NCBI GenBank assembly: GCA_014281115.1
Contig: JACONQ010000003.1
Span: 3,100,001-3,164,000 of the forward strand
From: Laburnicola sp. R22_1
Taxonomy: Eukaryota; Ascomycota; Dothideomycetes; Pleosporales; Didymosphaeriaceae
Direction: 5' to 3'
Length of the DNA: 64,000 bases
Below, in pieces: positions 46,201 to 56,848 of this stretch. The number at the start of each line of letters is the position of its first letter. The stretch's first letter is position 1. A model generated the notes under the pieces. That model had not been told where the DNA came from. It saw nothing but the letters and a program-made list of their open reading frames with translations, and ran no database searches. Position numbers and translations under genes: made by a program.

Positions 46201-49200
46201 TAATCTATCTAAAAGGGTAAGAGAAAGGCCTCGCAGCTATCTATACAGAGCAACAAGCGTTAGAAACGCGTAGTTAATACTATAACTACTTAGGAGGCTT
46301 TAGGTGCCGTATTAGCAGCTCCACCCAAGACTACGCGGCACGGCCGCAACGTTAAGCTTCTAAGTAAATATAAGTAGCACAGGTGAATCGCAAGCATTAA
46401 AATAGTACTCTACTACAAAATCTCGTAATGATAGCGATTTTGTGTGGCTCTGCAGCCTTATTTTAGTTAAGCTGCTATGGTGTTTAGCGGGGCGTTGACT
46501 GAATCCGGGCGTTGAGTGCACGGACATAGTATCTTATCTCCAAATGGACATCTGGAATTAACTCTCTCCGCCACAACGCTAATTCAAATGTTAAGTATAA
46601 GCTATACTTTAACTTGCTATATTAGAAGATAAAGCAGTACAACATACAGCCGCGCCATTCCTATAATATGGATAAGAAGGGCTTTATAATAGGTATAATA
46701 GGACGCTTAAAACAAGTGTTTAGCTGTTAGATATAGGAGCGAAAAGAGGTGTAGGCGGCACTCTAAGATAGTTCTTATAAATAGATTACCCTCTTAGCAG
46801 CTGTCTGCGCTAATAGGAAGGCTCTGCTGCTAGGTCTTATCTATTAGTTAGCAAACAGCTTACTGTAGGCAGCTTAGGTGGACGCTATTAAAGCTGGGCA
46901 ACACGACGTCTTTGTAGCTTTATCTCCATCTAGATAGACAAATAACAATATCGGTTTAGCGTGGCTAGAGCAGGTATTTAATTGCTGCACAAAGCAGAAA
47001 GCGCGTTGTGGGAGAGACTGGCGTCTTTTTATACTTAACGGCTATGGCAGTCACCTTACAAAGGAGTTTATTAACTACTGCGAATCCTATTATATACTTC
47101 TAGCCATATTTCCCCCTTACTCTACCTATACGCTTTAACCTCTTAACATTGTTATGTTTAAACCTCTCTCTACCGCCTACTCTAAGGAGCTTTTCACCCA
47201 CCTCTAGAGGAGCCAAGGGCTAGTACTAGTTAAGAAGGGGGACTTTTTCCCACTGTTCTGAAGAGCGTAGGAGTCCTTATTTAAGATAGAGACTATCCTT
47301 AAGTCCTTTAAAGCTACTAGTATATGGCCTATAGACCTAGGGGTTATACTTAAACGCTTTAAGAGAGAGAGCTCTAGGAAGTAAGATAAAGGCAAAGTAG
47401 GCCCTTTAGCGCTTAAGGAGAGCGACTGGCGTTAGATAGAGCGTCTCGTACGCTCTGCAGTAAAGGATACTACTGTAGAAAAGTCAAAGTCGCTCTCCTA
47501 AACGCTTTATAGACTCTAAGTACAAAATAAACTGCTACACTATAAGAATAATAGCCTAAGAGAGGCTCTTACTACTAAGAAGAAGTATAAGAAGCGCGGT
47601 AAACCTCTTAACTTATAGCAGCGCTAGGAGTACTATAGTAGTGCTGTCTTCTAGTCTCCGCGCAAGATTAGAAAGGCACGTGCATAAGAGACAGTGAAGT
47701 AGAGGGAAGAGTATAATAGGCAGCTTGCAAAGGCTAATAGGAAGGAGCTTTAAGCTGCTGCTAAGCTACTCTAAGAGTAGGAGGCAGAGGAGAGGCGTGT
47801 GGCGAGAAAGGCAGCTAAGGTGGTAAGGGAAAAGGAGAAGGCTAACAAGGCAGCTAAACGCGAGCGCTAGAAGGCAGCTCGCAATGCTAAAAAGCTATAT
47901 AACTATTCTAAAAAGGCAAGCGCAAGGCCTTAAAAGCCTCTACTTAAGCTAATAAGTGTTAGAAACAACGTAGTGCTAGTGCAGCTGCTAAGGAGGCATC
48001 ACAGCCTACATTAGCTGCCCTAGCTTTCACCACCTACTATGGCCGCAATATTAACCTTCTAAGTAAATTTAGATAGTACAAATTAATCGCATGCCTTTGT
48101 TTACTACTCTACTACAAAATCTTGTAATAATAGCTATTATAGCTGTTGTAATACCCTTATTTTTAAAGTAGTAAGCGCGTTGTTCCTGGGTCGTTACGCG
48201 ACGTGGGTCGTTACGCGCACGGGCACGGTAGTTATAGTAGGCCAGCGCCTCGAAAGCCTCCTTTAATATTACTTTTAGTAAACGAAGCCTTGAAAGCAGC
48301 AATAAAGCAAGGCAGGAACTCGATTTTAGTAATGTGCGTGATGTGGTTGCGCATTAAATCCTTAGCTTGGCGCCCATACGCCTTTTTTAAAGGCGCGAAA
48401 CAGCCTACATTAAGTGGCTGCAAGAGGTGCGACAAATGCGAGAGCATACAGAGAGTAATAATATTGCTCTTCTTATAATACTGTTTAAATTTAAATAAGT
48501 TATAACTCTTATAGCTGTTAAGAATAAGCAAACATATTGTGCTAACAACACGTCTCTTTGTATACTTATTACAGTGCTTTAGCTACTATAGACTAAGCTT
48601 ATTTATTATCTAGCTGTTCTTAGAGACTGTAATAACCTAATTATAAGGTAGATCCTTTTCCTTATACTAGACGGAGAGGTGGTGCTTGCCCCCAAAGATA
48701 ATAAAGGGTGGAATTCACCACCCTGTTGTATTAATGCCTTTGTATTAATGCCTTTAATAACTATTATTCACTTTCTATTACCCTACTGTACCTACTTTAG
48801 CTGTCCTTAACGCTTAGAGCCTATAACTACTACTCTAGTTAATATTATGCCTATTATAAAGCCTGCTTTATTAAAATTGTAGGTGTCCTTGTCTAGGATA
48901 CTATATTTGGCCTTTATATTCTCTATAAGCTGGAACTAGTCTTGTATCACCTTAGGATCCTCCTAGAGAGCTTTCTTGTAGTCGTACTTTCAATTAAACT
49001 TGACTTTAAGCTCTAGCTGGCGCTTAACAAAGTTATAAGGCTACCTCTAGCCAACTGATTTATAGTGGCGTACAGCTAGTAAAGAATTAGCCATATCTTT
49101 TATAGCATCGAGCTAAGGCGGAAATCCTCGCGCGTCTAGGTCGAGTATATGCTCCACAATCGCCTGCTCCTCTCTTATAGTAAGTCTTATTTTATTAGGT

Positions 49201-49466
49201 GCGCAGTTGCATCTAAACGTCTTTCTAGCGCGTTAGTTACTAAGTGTACTTTAAGAGACGTTATAGATAGCTGCAGCGCGTCGCTAAGAGAGTGTTGCGT
49301 CTTGTTTAATAGCCTAGATTATAAGCTGTATACGCGCTTCTTTTAACGCTAGTAGTTTATTATGTGGTTAAGGCATCGCGTTATACTATTACTAATAGTA
49401 CGTTTTAGTGGAGTCTTAGCAAAGTGTCTAACTTAATAAAGTGTCCGACTCGAGTGTAAAGTACGT

Positions 49467-50337
49467 TAGTAGTTCTTTATATGTATTAGCGTGGCTAATA
49501 AAGCGTAGTATTAAATAGTATTCTTCTTTAGCCTTTAAGGTATTATTTCTTTTTTAGAATTAGCTATCACGTACCTAGTTTTATTGTTTCCACCGTGTCC
49601 TTTAGCACAGAGCATCCCCCGTTCCTCTCGAGGCTTTCCCTCGCCTCCCCTTCTATCCTTAGACGAGCTCTATACTATTAATCGCTATACCTCTAAGCTC
49701 TTAATATTACTACTATAGCTAACTAATATAGACAAAGCTAGCTAAGTATTATCTTAAGGAGTTCTACCTAGTATACCACACTTATATTAAGTACTAGCAG
49801 ACTATAGTAAAGTTTTAAAGTCTATCCTCTACTATTATATATATAGTTAACGCTTAATTAATAAAAAGCATAAAACTAATAATATTTTACTACCTTAAAC
49901 AACCAGACGGCGTTTTGGCTGCCGATTTTGGGGGTTTCTAACGCCGTTTTCTGAGGCTGACTTGCCGCAAAAACCCCCTAAACGCGAGGGAATTAGCTTA
50001 AGCGCACGTGCCGTTCGGATTTCCTACCTTAGCTAGCGTAGGCGCTAATGAAGGGACAGATTTAGCCACCCTAGAGCCCGTTTTCTGTCGTCCTGGAACG
50101 CGGCGGCACACCTGCGAGTCTTAACGCCAGCATCATGTCGACCCAAACTGAGGCCGCCCTGCCAGCGGCGGATTTAAAGCTCTTCCTTCATCCTCCACCA
50201 ATCTACCAACAAGGACCGCCTCTTTTCTACTCTTCCGCCCAACCAGCCGCCTTCGTGTCGTCTGTCTCCTCGTTCGAGCTGGAAGTCTCCGCTAACCCCT
50301 CCCGCCCTTCGTCGACCTCCGTTAGCACCGACGCGGC
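49467..50337. other. AT-rich spacer, then normal-composition leader with a hairpin
   Basis: 49467-49890 is AT-rich with no gene. At about 49,900 composition changes sharply. 49,910-49,990 contains complementary arms (GCGTTTTGG...TTTGGGGGTTT against AAAACCCCCTAAACGC) able to form an imperfect hairpin. An open frame at 50135-50401 (88 codons) overlaps the recombinase start in another frame and is probably not a separate gene, though it could be an upstream exon. Confidence 0.5.
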
Positions 50338-52780
50338 ATGCGACAACGTTCGCTGGTCGATAGTTCCTCCAACGAGAGCGAATATGCCGGGTCTGATGTA
50401 GACGATGGTGTGGAGTCGGATACAGATCTGACGGATGTCGACACATGTACCGACGAAGATGACGAGGATGACAAGCAATGCGAAGACACAGATGATGAAG
50501 CATGGCTCTCCCCTAACGAGGACCATCCGCCTGAGCACTACCTTCAACAGCTGGAAACATTCGACGAACGAGAGTATACGAAAGAGGACTACAAGGATAG
50601 CAGTACTCGCCTACTTGATCGCATGGAAGATCAGTGGAATCAGTAGGTCACTAGTCTAATACTCCTTCGTAACCCGCACTAGAAAACATGCGACTAACAC
50701 AGCATAGATGCTGGACGTACCTCAAGAAAGACCACCTCCGTGATTATGCGACCGTGTCCGTCGGCACTTTGCACACCTTCTTTGACTGGCTACTCAATCA
50801 GCGCCGAGGGAAGGGAGGAAGGAGACGCCGGGGAACCAAGTACGCTAGCTCCCTAGGGACGTACTGGAAGGTTTTCCGCCTGGTATATGAGAGAGCAACG
50901 GGTGTTAAGCTGGATGGGAAAATGAACCGGAGCATACACAAGGTATAAACTTTCAGCCTCCTGTTTAAGACCTCATACGCGTCTAACGTAAACCGTAGGT
51001 GCTGAGGAAGCTAGCGAAAAAACACGGCTTGAAGAAGATTGGTCGAGATAAGGCCTGTATGTATGTGGAGGATCAGACCCTAGTGCTGCAAACGAACCTC
51101 GTAACGACCGAAAAGAGATACCCCCACGGACGCTGTAGGATCCAAGTCCAATTCTATCTACAGATAGGGGGCTTTACAGCGAATCGACCACAAGCTATCC
51201 TCGGTCTCCGTTATCGGCATATCCTGGTTACGCTGCTCCGGGATCCTGAGGGTGGGCCTCACCGAGTATTGCTGGAGTTCACCTTCGAGTTTACGAAGGA
51301 GTTTCTTGGTATAAAAGATATGTAAGTTTCTAGGCCTTTTCATTCTGCCAAAATCTGTACGTCTCTAAAATAGGTGGGAATGCTGATATGTCGGTAAGGA
51401 ATACCTTCCCCCTCTTTGAAATTATCCATGATGAGTCCCTCATCTTTAGTCCACATACCCTCCTCCTCGGGATGCTCTTCCGCGATCGGGCGTTCGCAGC
51501 CTACAATCTAACATCCGAAGAGGAATTAAGTAAGCTCTATATTCCTCCGGGGCGTAATGAGCTACCATTACGCCTAAGTCAGGAATTAGACGATATCCCA
51601 GTATTAAGGCAATCCGTGAGGACACCAAATGGCTGGACCATTTCTCCCTCCGAGCCTCTTTCATACTCTACGTTACTGCCCTGGATCAGAAAGCTGGGGG
51701 AAATCACGGGTTTTGCGCAAGTCACCCGTCCCTATTCGCTGAGATATGCTGGGGGGAAGGCCTTCAATGAGAGTGGTAAGCTCCGCGGACCGTTGTTGGC
51801 AAGACACAGAATTAATGTGGTACACAGGCTATGTCAGCGAGCAAATGCAGAACCTGATGATGGGGCACGCTAGCATACGGACGTTCCTGAGGCACTACCT
51901 CTCGCGACGCGTCACGGTTGACACACAGGCTGTCGTGCGAGGCATCCAGCCCCAGGACGCGCTAATGCGCGCAGCTTGTACTATGAGTCGTTCGATCGAT
52001 CATCGTCGGCCACGACGGCTCACACCAGAACAATCGGCATCGGTGGACGATCATCCTACGGTTCGTTCTTTGCTCGACCGACGAGAGCGACTCAAACGTA
52101 CCCTCAAAAACGCAACGAAACATCCGAAGTACCAAGAGCTTAACCGCAAAATCAATCAGGAAAAGCAGCGTCAGCGGCATGCCCTTCTTCAGAATGTCAA
52201 GGAACGCTGGGAGTATGAACAACCTGTGCGTGATGTCGAGCAGCAGATTGCTGGCGTCGAAATCAAGGACGACCTTGAGGTGGTACATGGTGCCATGCTT
52301 CCGGCACAGAAGGAATTAGTTGATGCTATTCTGGCTCCTCCGGGACTCAGTCTGGAAGAAGAGATCCGCCGGCGGAATGCGGCCATCCGTGCCGTTACGC
52401 GATATTGTGGAATCGAGGAGGGTGGAATGCACCCATCCCGGCCGAAACGATTGAGCGGTCGCATCACACCACCGGGCAAGAGCGAAGATGATGCCCAGCT
52501 GGATCTTGACGAAGAAGCGGTGGAAGCTGCCAAGGTAGCGGTGTACAAGGAGAAGAGACCGAAGATATGTTTCGTTTGCCTAGGCAACGAGAATCTGCCT
52601 ACGGAGCTGCGCACACGCTCGTTTCATACCTCGGGGGATCTCAGCAAACATTTCAAGAGGAAGCACCTGCAGCAGATCAAGGAAGGGGATCTGCTCAGCT
52701 GCAATCTCTGTCAAGTGCGTCTTGAACACAAGATGCACTTTCAGCGACATGCGTACGAGGTCCATGGCACCGTCTCATAG
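50338..52780 (+). CDS. DUF3435 tyrosine-recombinase-like protein (Starship-captain/FluG-domain family) with C-terminal C2H2 fingers
   Basis: Five exons give 734 residues with no break: 50338-50642, 50708-50942, 50999-51308, 51374-51775 and 51828-52780. Introns are 52-65 nt with GTAGGT, GTATAA, GTATAA and GTAAGC donors; intron 1 has GACTAAC before CATAG. An acidic N-terminus (about 1-70) is followed by a helical N-terminal domain. The catalytic region has Arg in ILGLRYRHI (about 251/253), Arg in RPYSLRYAGG (about 407), His431 in MMGHASIR and Tyr441 in RHYLSR. This is the R...R..H...Y layout of tyrosine recombinases. Near the C-terminus (about 660-730) CFVC and CNLC pairs with H-x5-H form C2H2-type fingers. 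Family members insert mobile DNA in fungi, but many have no shown activity. The start could lie upstream in 50135-50337. Confidence 0.82.
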
Positions 52781-53913
52781 GGGTACGTATTGGTAAAGGA
52801 TTTTTTTGTGGCTTTGAAATCAAGATTAACGACAAGTCAGGTAAGCTAGTTTTGTTGCAATGGGTTCTGTATTTTCTTCTCGTTTTGATCGAGACCGTAG
52901 ACTAAGTTACTCCTCCCTGATAGCTCTGTTGTTTCATCGCTGAATTTTCGCCTGAGGCGCGATTCCTATATTGTGTCCGCCATCTCTCTCTCCCCCTCTC
53001 GTCCATCACGTCCATCACGTCCGTCTTCTAACGTCCATCCACCATAACCATGCGGGCGGCACTCCCCGAAGGGCAGGTCCCACGTTGGCGGGTTAGGAAG
53101 TACGGCCTATCAGCCCCTGCGCCTTAAGCACCCCCACACCACAATCCGCCCGTGCGGGCGAACTCTCTGTGCGGTCGATTCACCCACACGGCCGATTTGA
53201 CTGTAGCGCGAATGCCCGCACGCCAAAATCGCCCGTGCACGACAATGCCGTGCGGCTCATATCGCCGCACCCTTCTTTTGTACCCCGCAACATGCGCCCG
53301 CGCTCGCTGAATGCCCATACGGGAAACGCCCTTGCACTCAAAAACGCCATGTACAGCGGAATGGGAGAGAAGATGTGATAATTATGCCATAGAGGCCGTG
53401 GGAAGCCCCGTTGTCTGGATTTGGGCAGCTGCAACATTTATGCAGGTTTGCAGAACTCCGGCGGCAAGGGGAAGAGGAGTTAGGGCTTGTACGGGAATAG
53501 CGTTGGGAGCCCCAATAAAGTATATCCACTCGGCGGTTCGGCAGCCAATACGGTCGGCGACAGGCGCGGAGCAGGTATCTTGGCTCACTGTGGGTAAGCA
53601 CAGAATCCATGCTAGCGTGGTTCGCCCATGTCCGTAAATCTAGCGAGGCATAGGCTGGTCGTTGAAGTGATTCCAGAGATCGACGATACTAGCGTAATTA
53701 CATCTACGGGCTACCTCCATCCAACTTTACCGCGGCATTGTATATATCTTCATCATAAGGAGCGCAGTTTTGCTTGTTCTATGTTCGATGCCTATAGTGC
53801 GACCTTAGCCATACAGACGACGACATCCTTCTTGCACCTTGGTCCAAAGCCGGTAGATCGAATTTCACTGTATGTCTTTTATCCAAGCGTCGCCCATAAT
53901 TAACGCTCGCTAG
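52781..53913. other. Intergenic; CpG-rich stretch; no gene recognised
   Basis: 52,970-53,030 has short tandem CGTCCATCA-type repeats, then TAACGTCCATCCACC at 53029, resembling the end of element K. 53,080-53,350 is unusually rich in CpG (CGCCCGTGC, GCGCCCGCGC) and has escaped RIP-like decay. 53628-53903 is an open frame of 91 codons that I cannot assign. Confidence 0.4.
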
Positions 53914-54483
53914 ATGACGGACTTTGGCAGTGACACCCGCAAAGTCCATTTGATCCAAGCAGTTTGTCATACATTCAACAACAACTACAATCATTGGTCT
54001 TTGAATATCCAATTCAAAGACCATGCGACGAGTGCTACGGTTGCAGGTTCGCTTCGTTGTCACATGATTGTTGAAGAGGACACTGGAGATACAGTCTACG
54101 CAGTTGTCGCCCACACCTACGCTATTACAAGCAACTGTATCTTCACGCTTGACTTTTCCCCAACCTCGAACAATATTCCTCTCGGCTATATCAGCCAAGT
54201 CATTCGCAACAGCAAGCTACACAAGTTCGAATACTCATCCGAGGGGTCTGGTTGCCGGCACTGGATGTAAGTCTTGTCTATGTGACCTCAGCCACAAATA
54301 ACTGACACTACAGCTAGCTACCTTGCCATCCAGAAGATTGAGGCAGCAGGCTACATTGCCGCAGGCAGCTCTGCATCGCTTTGGCCGTACCTACACAGCT
54401 TCTGGTATACTACTGCCGATGCAAGGGGCGCGACGCAACGTCATAGTCGTCCGTCGGCAATGATATATGGTGTAGAGAGCTGA
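53914..54483 (+). CDS. DUF7770-like hypothetical protein
   Basis: Two exons (53914-54266 and 54318-54483) join across a 51-nt intron (GTAAGT donor, CAGCTAG acceptor) to give 172 residues. The pattern HLIQAVCHTFNNNYNHWSLN, then GYISQVIRNSKLHKFEYSSEGSGCRHWIYL and a C-terminal SFWYTTADARG, matches a fungal domain I recall as DUF7770: NHW early, GCRxW late, then a helix and W. No signal peptide or catalytic motif is evident and no function is known. The exon junction restores GCRHWI-YLAIQKIEAAGYI, which supports the model. Confidence 0.65.
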
Positions 54484-54824
54484 GAGTCATGTGCAAAGCC
54501 CATCGCGGGCGCGGGTGATGCTTCTGGAGACAGACGGTGCAAGACGAGACGGGACTCTATATACCTCGCGCTACTGATCTCAATGGAACACAAACATGGA
54601 CATGGTTAAATCTTTGTGAATTAATATTTGACCCTGATTTGGGAAACATCATTCTACCTAAAAGCTGGCCAACTCCCAAACCCGGGTTGACTTGATGGAA
54701 TTTCGAAAGGGGAACCAGCGCATCTTGAGAGTCTATGCCCCAATGCTTGCTCTCTGGGGGATTTTAGCTCCAGGACTAAGTGATGACCTACGTCAGTGGC
54801 GTCTAGGTGCGATCGGCTTCAGAC
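54484..54824. other. Intergenic between convergent genes
   Basis: 3' regions of the DUF7770-like gene (plus) and the kinase-like gene (minus). Only short frames and nothing recognised. Confidence 0.45.
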
Positions 54825-55574
54825 TTACAAGACATGGAACTGATGGTGTCGCAAGATCTTCACCACGGCCTGAGCGCGTTCCTCTTCTGCATTAGATAAG
54901 GGATCGAGGAAAGGTCTCAGGAGATAGAAGAAACCGAGATCTTGCGGAAGGAATTGATACGATATGTGGTCGAAGAATCGAGGGAAAAATCCGGCCGCGG
55001 ACCAATCGATAAGATGAATGCGGTTGCCATCCACGATAATGTTCCTTGGGTTGAAATCCAAGTGGCACATGCATAGGTTGAGGTTACGAAGATCAACCTG
55101 GTTTCCTGGGCTGCGCGATCGATTGAGCCACAGATGGAGGTCATCAGGTTCTGAGAAATCCACCTCTTCGTGTTCGGGCCAGAGCTCACCAGACACTGGC
55201 CCACCTCCAAGTGACCCCGGCTTCGTTCCTACATGTTGGTGTATATGATTCAATACCTTCCCTAGCTCTTTAACTACTTCTTTTGCACTGTCCAGGTCAA
55301 GTGTCTTGCCAGCAGCGTAGTCCATAACGATGTACCCAACGTCCTCCTTTTGAATGAATCGATAAGCTCTTGGGACAGTCACTATGTCCGAGTTGAGGCG
55401 CTGCTGGGCGATTTGCTGGTTCTTGAACTCTTGAACAGTCACAAATTGTCCAAATTTCACAGCCACGTCGTTCGAGATGCGCGCCACCTTGTTTGAGCAC
55501 TGTGGTGAGGATAAGATTATGGTTGTTGGGTCGTGACAAAGTGAAATGATATGGTCGTCAGTGAATGAGGACAT
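54825..55574 (-). CDS. APH-family (aminoglycoside phosphotransferase-like) kinase
   Basis: An uninterrupted 249-codon frame. The N-lobe has KVARISNDVAVKFGQFVTVQ with the ATP-binding Lys in AVKFG, and YIVMDYAAGKTLD is the hinge region. The catalytic loop CHLDFNPRNIIV is the Brenner HxDxxxxN motif, and HLIDWSAAGFFP holds the metal-binding Asp. The C-terminal half is typical of choline-kinase/APH folds. It is not closely related to the two APH-like pseudogenes at 18780 and 22212. The substrate cannot be predicted; fungal members are a large expanded family. The ATG at 55574 is preceded by a non-coding stretch, and no intron is needed. Confidence 0.8.
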   Translation of the reverse strand: MSSFTDDHIISLCHDPTTIILSSPQCSNKVARISNDVAVKFGQFVTVQEFKNQQIAQQRLNSDIVTVPRAYRFIQKEDVGYIVMDYAAGKTLDLDSAKEVVKELGKVLNHIHQHVGTKPGSLGGGPVSGELWPEHEEVDFSEPDDLHLWLNRSRSPGNQVDLRNLNLCMCHLDFNPRNIIVDGNRIHLIDWSAAGFFPRFFDHISYQFLPQDLGFFYLLRPFLDPLSNAEEERAQAVVKILRHHQFHVL

Positions 55575-55835
55575 GATGTATAAAAGCGAAACTGCGCAAG
55601 CATGTATCTGTTGGATTTTAGAGGAGAACGAACGGGCGCAGGCGGCTTCGTATTTGAATCTACGCTAGTCATCCTCGCTTACCGGTACCTAGCCACTTGG
55701 CGCGCCTAGGAACATTACTGGATGCGGCCGTGATCGCATATGAAGGATTGAACAAACCTATTCAGGTTACAGCATGTGAAAGAAAAGAAAACCATTCTAA
55801 ATTTGCGAAGTCGATATCAACCTATAGTTCATTCA

Positions 55836-56848
55836 TCAACAATCAATAAAACTTAGTATTTTAGGTAGAACAACTGCGATATCTCCTCCAAAGAGCCAGT
55901 CTTCGTTGTTCCACTCGTTCACTAATTGGCGACCATTGTCCAATTCGAAGACCGCTAGAGCTGCGCCATCCTCACGCGCCGTGCCCACCCACTCTGCAGC
56001 TGGGAAAACCTCCAAACTTGTACCCGCAGCAATCACGAGGTCAACGCTTCCTTCCGAGATCCATGCGTCGATATTGTCAGGTGCACCAGCAGCGAGCCTC
56101 TCACCGAACCAGACGACTCCTGGGCGTAGTAGGTTTTTACATTTGGGACATTGTGGGAGGTCTGAAAGTGCTACTGAGCATGATCGATCGCTAGCGGTGG
56201 ATAACGATAGGAGAAAGGGAAGGTCCTCTGGCTTCTGGACATAGATGTTGTAATCGCATGCGGTACATCGAATCAGTTGCAATGTGCCGTGAATGCCCAA
56301 GAGCCTTGACGCGGGATGGTTGGTACGTTCGAGAAGCCCTAGCGGGATGTTAGCGCATCAGCCGCACAAATTCCGTTCTAGAGACGAAGCTTCGTACCAT
56401 CTACATTCTGGTTTATAGTCAACCATCCATTATGCCACCTAGCGAGGGCTGCCAGCGCGTGATGTGCAGCATTTGGCTCAGCTGCTAACGAATGGAGCAA
56501 ACGCTCGCCGTAGAAGCACCACACAGTGACTGGATCCTCGTTGAACCTCTTGGGTGAGGCAAGCCTTTTCAGTTCGATGTCGTTCCAAAGTCCATTCATC
56601 CCACGCCAGGTAGCTAGACCAGATGGTGCGCTAAGTCCGGCACCTACAAGGCAAAGAACACGCGGAGATTTTCTGAGCAACTCTGCGAAAGCCAAGCAAG
56701 CAGAATCATCGCCAATATTAGCCATTTCCATGCGAAGGTCAGTGTAGAGTGCCGAGAGTAGTGTCGGGAAACATTTGTATTGATCTGGGCAGTACAACGA
56801 TCCATAAGTCAAAGCGCGCCAAGCTTCATGTGTTTCAAGCTGTACCAA
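55836..56848 (-). CDS. Sirtuin (Sir2-family NAD-dependent deacylase), SIRT5-like
   Basis: Two exons (56848-56398 and 56338-55836) are separated by a 59-nt intron (GTACGA donor, GCTAACATCCCGCTAG end), which restores INQNVDG-LLERTNHPAS. The NAD-binding Rossmann motif is VGAGLSAPSGLATWRG. TINQNVDG and the catalytic His in LGIHGTLQ follow. Zinc ligands are CTAC and CPKC, and VVWFGERL and AGTSLEVFPAAEW close the NAD pocket. Up to 317 residues. The start at 56848 gives a long N-terminus (MVQLETHEAWRAL); the family start more likely corresponds to MEMANIGDD at 56731. Not obviously damaged. The substrate class (acetyl or succinyl) is undetermined: the Y-x-x-R succinyl motif is not evident. Confidence 0.85.

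Larger units (their letters stand above)
37016..46377 (+). pseudogene. Element G transposase, split by D and J
   Basis: Part 1 (37016-37319): MSSIEAAIKEIESLRSEESF through PPTREMIRNFASTIAKE and ESWVT. Part 2 (39438-39604): RFINRHNIHLISRWAAGMDS to RHTYNM. Part 3 (44977-46377): DEKGFLISITSRSKQVFSRR, LLILNGYGSHVTMDF and HTLQPLNMVLFKPL, then a coiled lysine-rich tail ending NVKLLSKYK. The second and third catalytic positions read N where relatives have D (LILNGYGSH, LQPLNM). That fits G-to-A changes and an inactive enzyme. The parts join in frame when D and J are removed. Confidence 0.87.
36930..46526 (+). mobile_element. Element G: pogo-type transposon inserted in F, hosting D and hAT J
   Basis: The ends start TGTCCGTGCACTCAACGCCC and carry two related motifs, ACTCAACGCCC and AGTCAACGCCCC. 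The right TSD is TA (46527-46528). The left copy now reads TG (36928-36929), a probable later point change. Removing D and J with one TSD each leaves 2107 bp. It is moderately RIP-mutated. Confidence 0.9.
36595..48076 (+). pseudogene. Element F transposase, heavily mutated and split by G
   Basis: The 5' part (36595-36927) reads MAPIDDTLTAIESLKLGEQL, then KDLTKRGLPPIREIIQNFAS. After G, at 46529, it resumes YLISKWT, YNMDKKGFIIGIIGRLKQVF, a degenerate DDE core and a lysine-rich tail, ending LLSKFR-stop at 48076. The two halves join in frame across the TA. Nonsense codons are mostly TAG/TAA in place of CAG/CAA or TGG. Confidence 0.82.
36497..48228 (+). mobile_element. Element F: pogo-type transposon inserted in H, itself hosting G
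   Basis: Identical inverted ends of about 47 bp start CCGTGCCCGTGCGCGTAACG and carry GCGTAACGACCCA twice. TA duplications are at 36495-36496 and 48229-48230. Removing G with one TSD leaves 2133 bp, the standard size of this family. F is the most RIP-damaged of the 2.1-kb elements, with stops every 10-20 codons. Confidence 0.92.
31703..49376 (-). pseudogene. Element H transposase, RIP-mutated and split by three insertions
   Basis: The N-terminus lies at 49376-48230 (KLLALKEARIQLII, IREEQAIVEHILDLDARGFPP, YNFNKAGFIIGI). The DDE core continues to 48232 (HLLQPLNVGCFAPLKKAYGR, FLPCFIAAFKASFTKSNIKG). After element F and a 4-bp bridge it resumes at 34375-34141 (VPHDLEAVISQLDVRLRTP). After element B the tail at 31969-31703 is basic, with a final C-G-R-C knuckle (QRCGRCSKPRHNKKT). 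Many TAG/TAA stops are present. The order matches Tan1/Pot2-type transposases of about 500-550 residues. Confidence 0.85.
31568..49466 (-). mobile_element. Element H: outermost Tan1/Pot2-like pogo transposon of a nested cluster
   Basis: The ends are ACGTACTTTGCACTCGAGTC on the left and its complement with one change on the right (ACGTACTTTACACTCGAG). TA duplications are at 31566-31567 and 49467-49468. Removing the nested elements B, C and F with one TSD each leaves 1892 bp, a normal size for this family and close to element A (1925 bp). The host sequence rejoins in register at the nested sites, and the B site matches the uninterrupted copy at 1-639. It is moderately to strongly RIP-mutated and the oldest layer of the nest. 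Confidence 0.9.

Noticed and set aside
50135..50401. 88-codon ORF upstream of the recombinase as a separate gene
   Set aside because: It overlaps the recombinase start in a different frame and has no recognisable motif. It could at most be a leader exon.
53029..53060. Second element-K-like end
   Set aside because: Just upstream are tandem CGTCCATCA repeats, so the match may be a by-product of a simple repeat. No doubled terminal motif follows.
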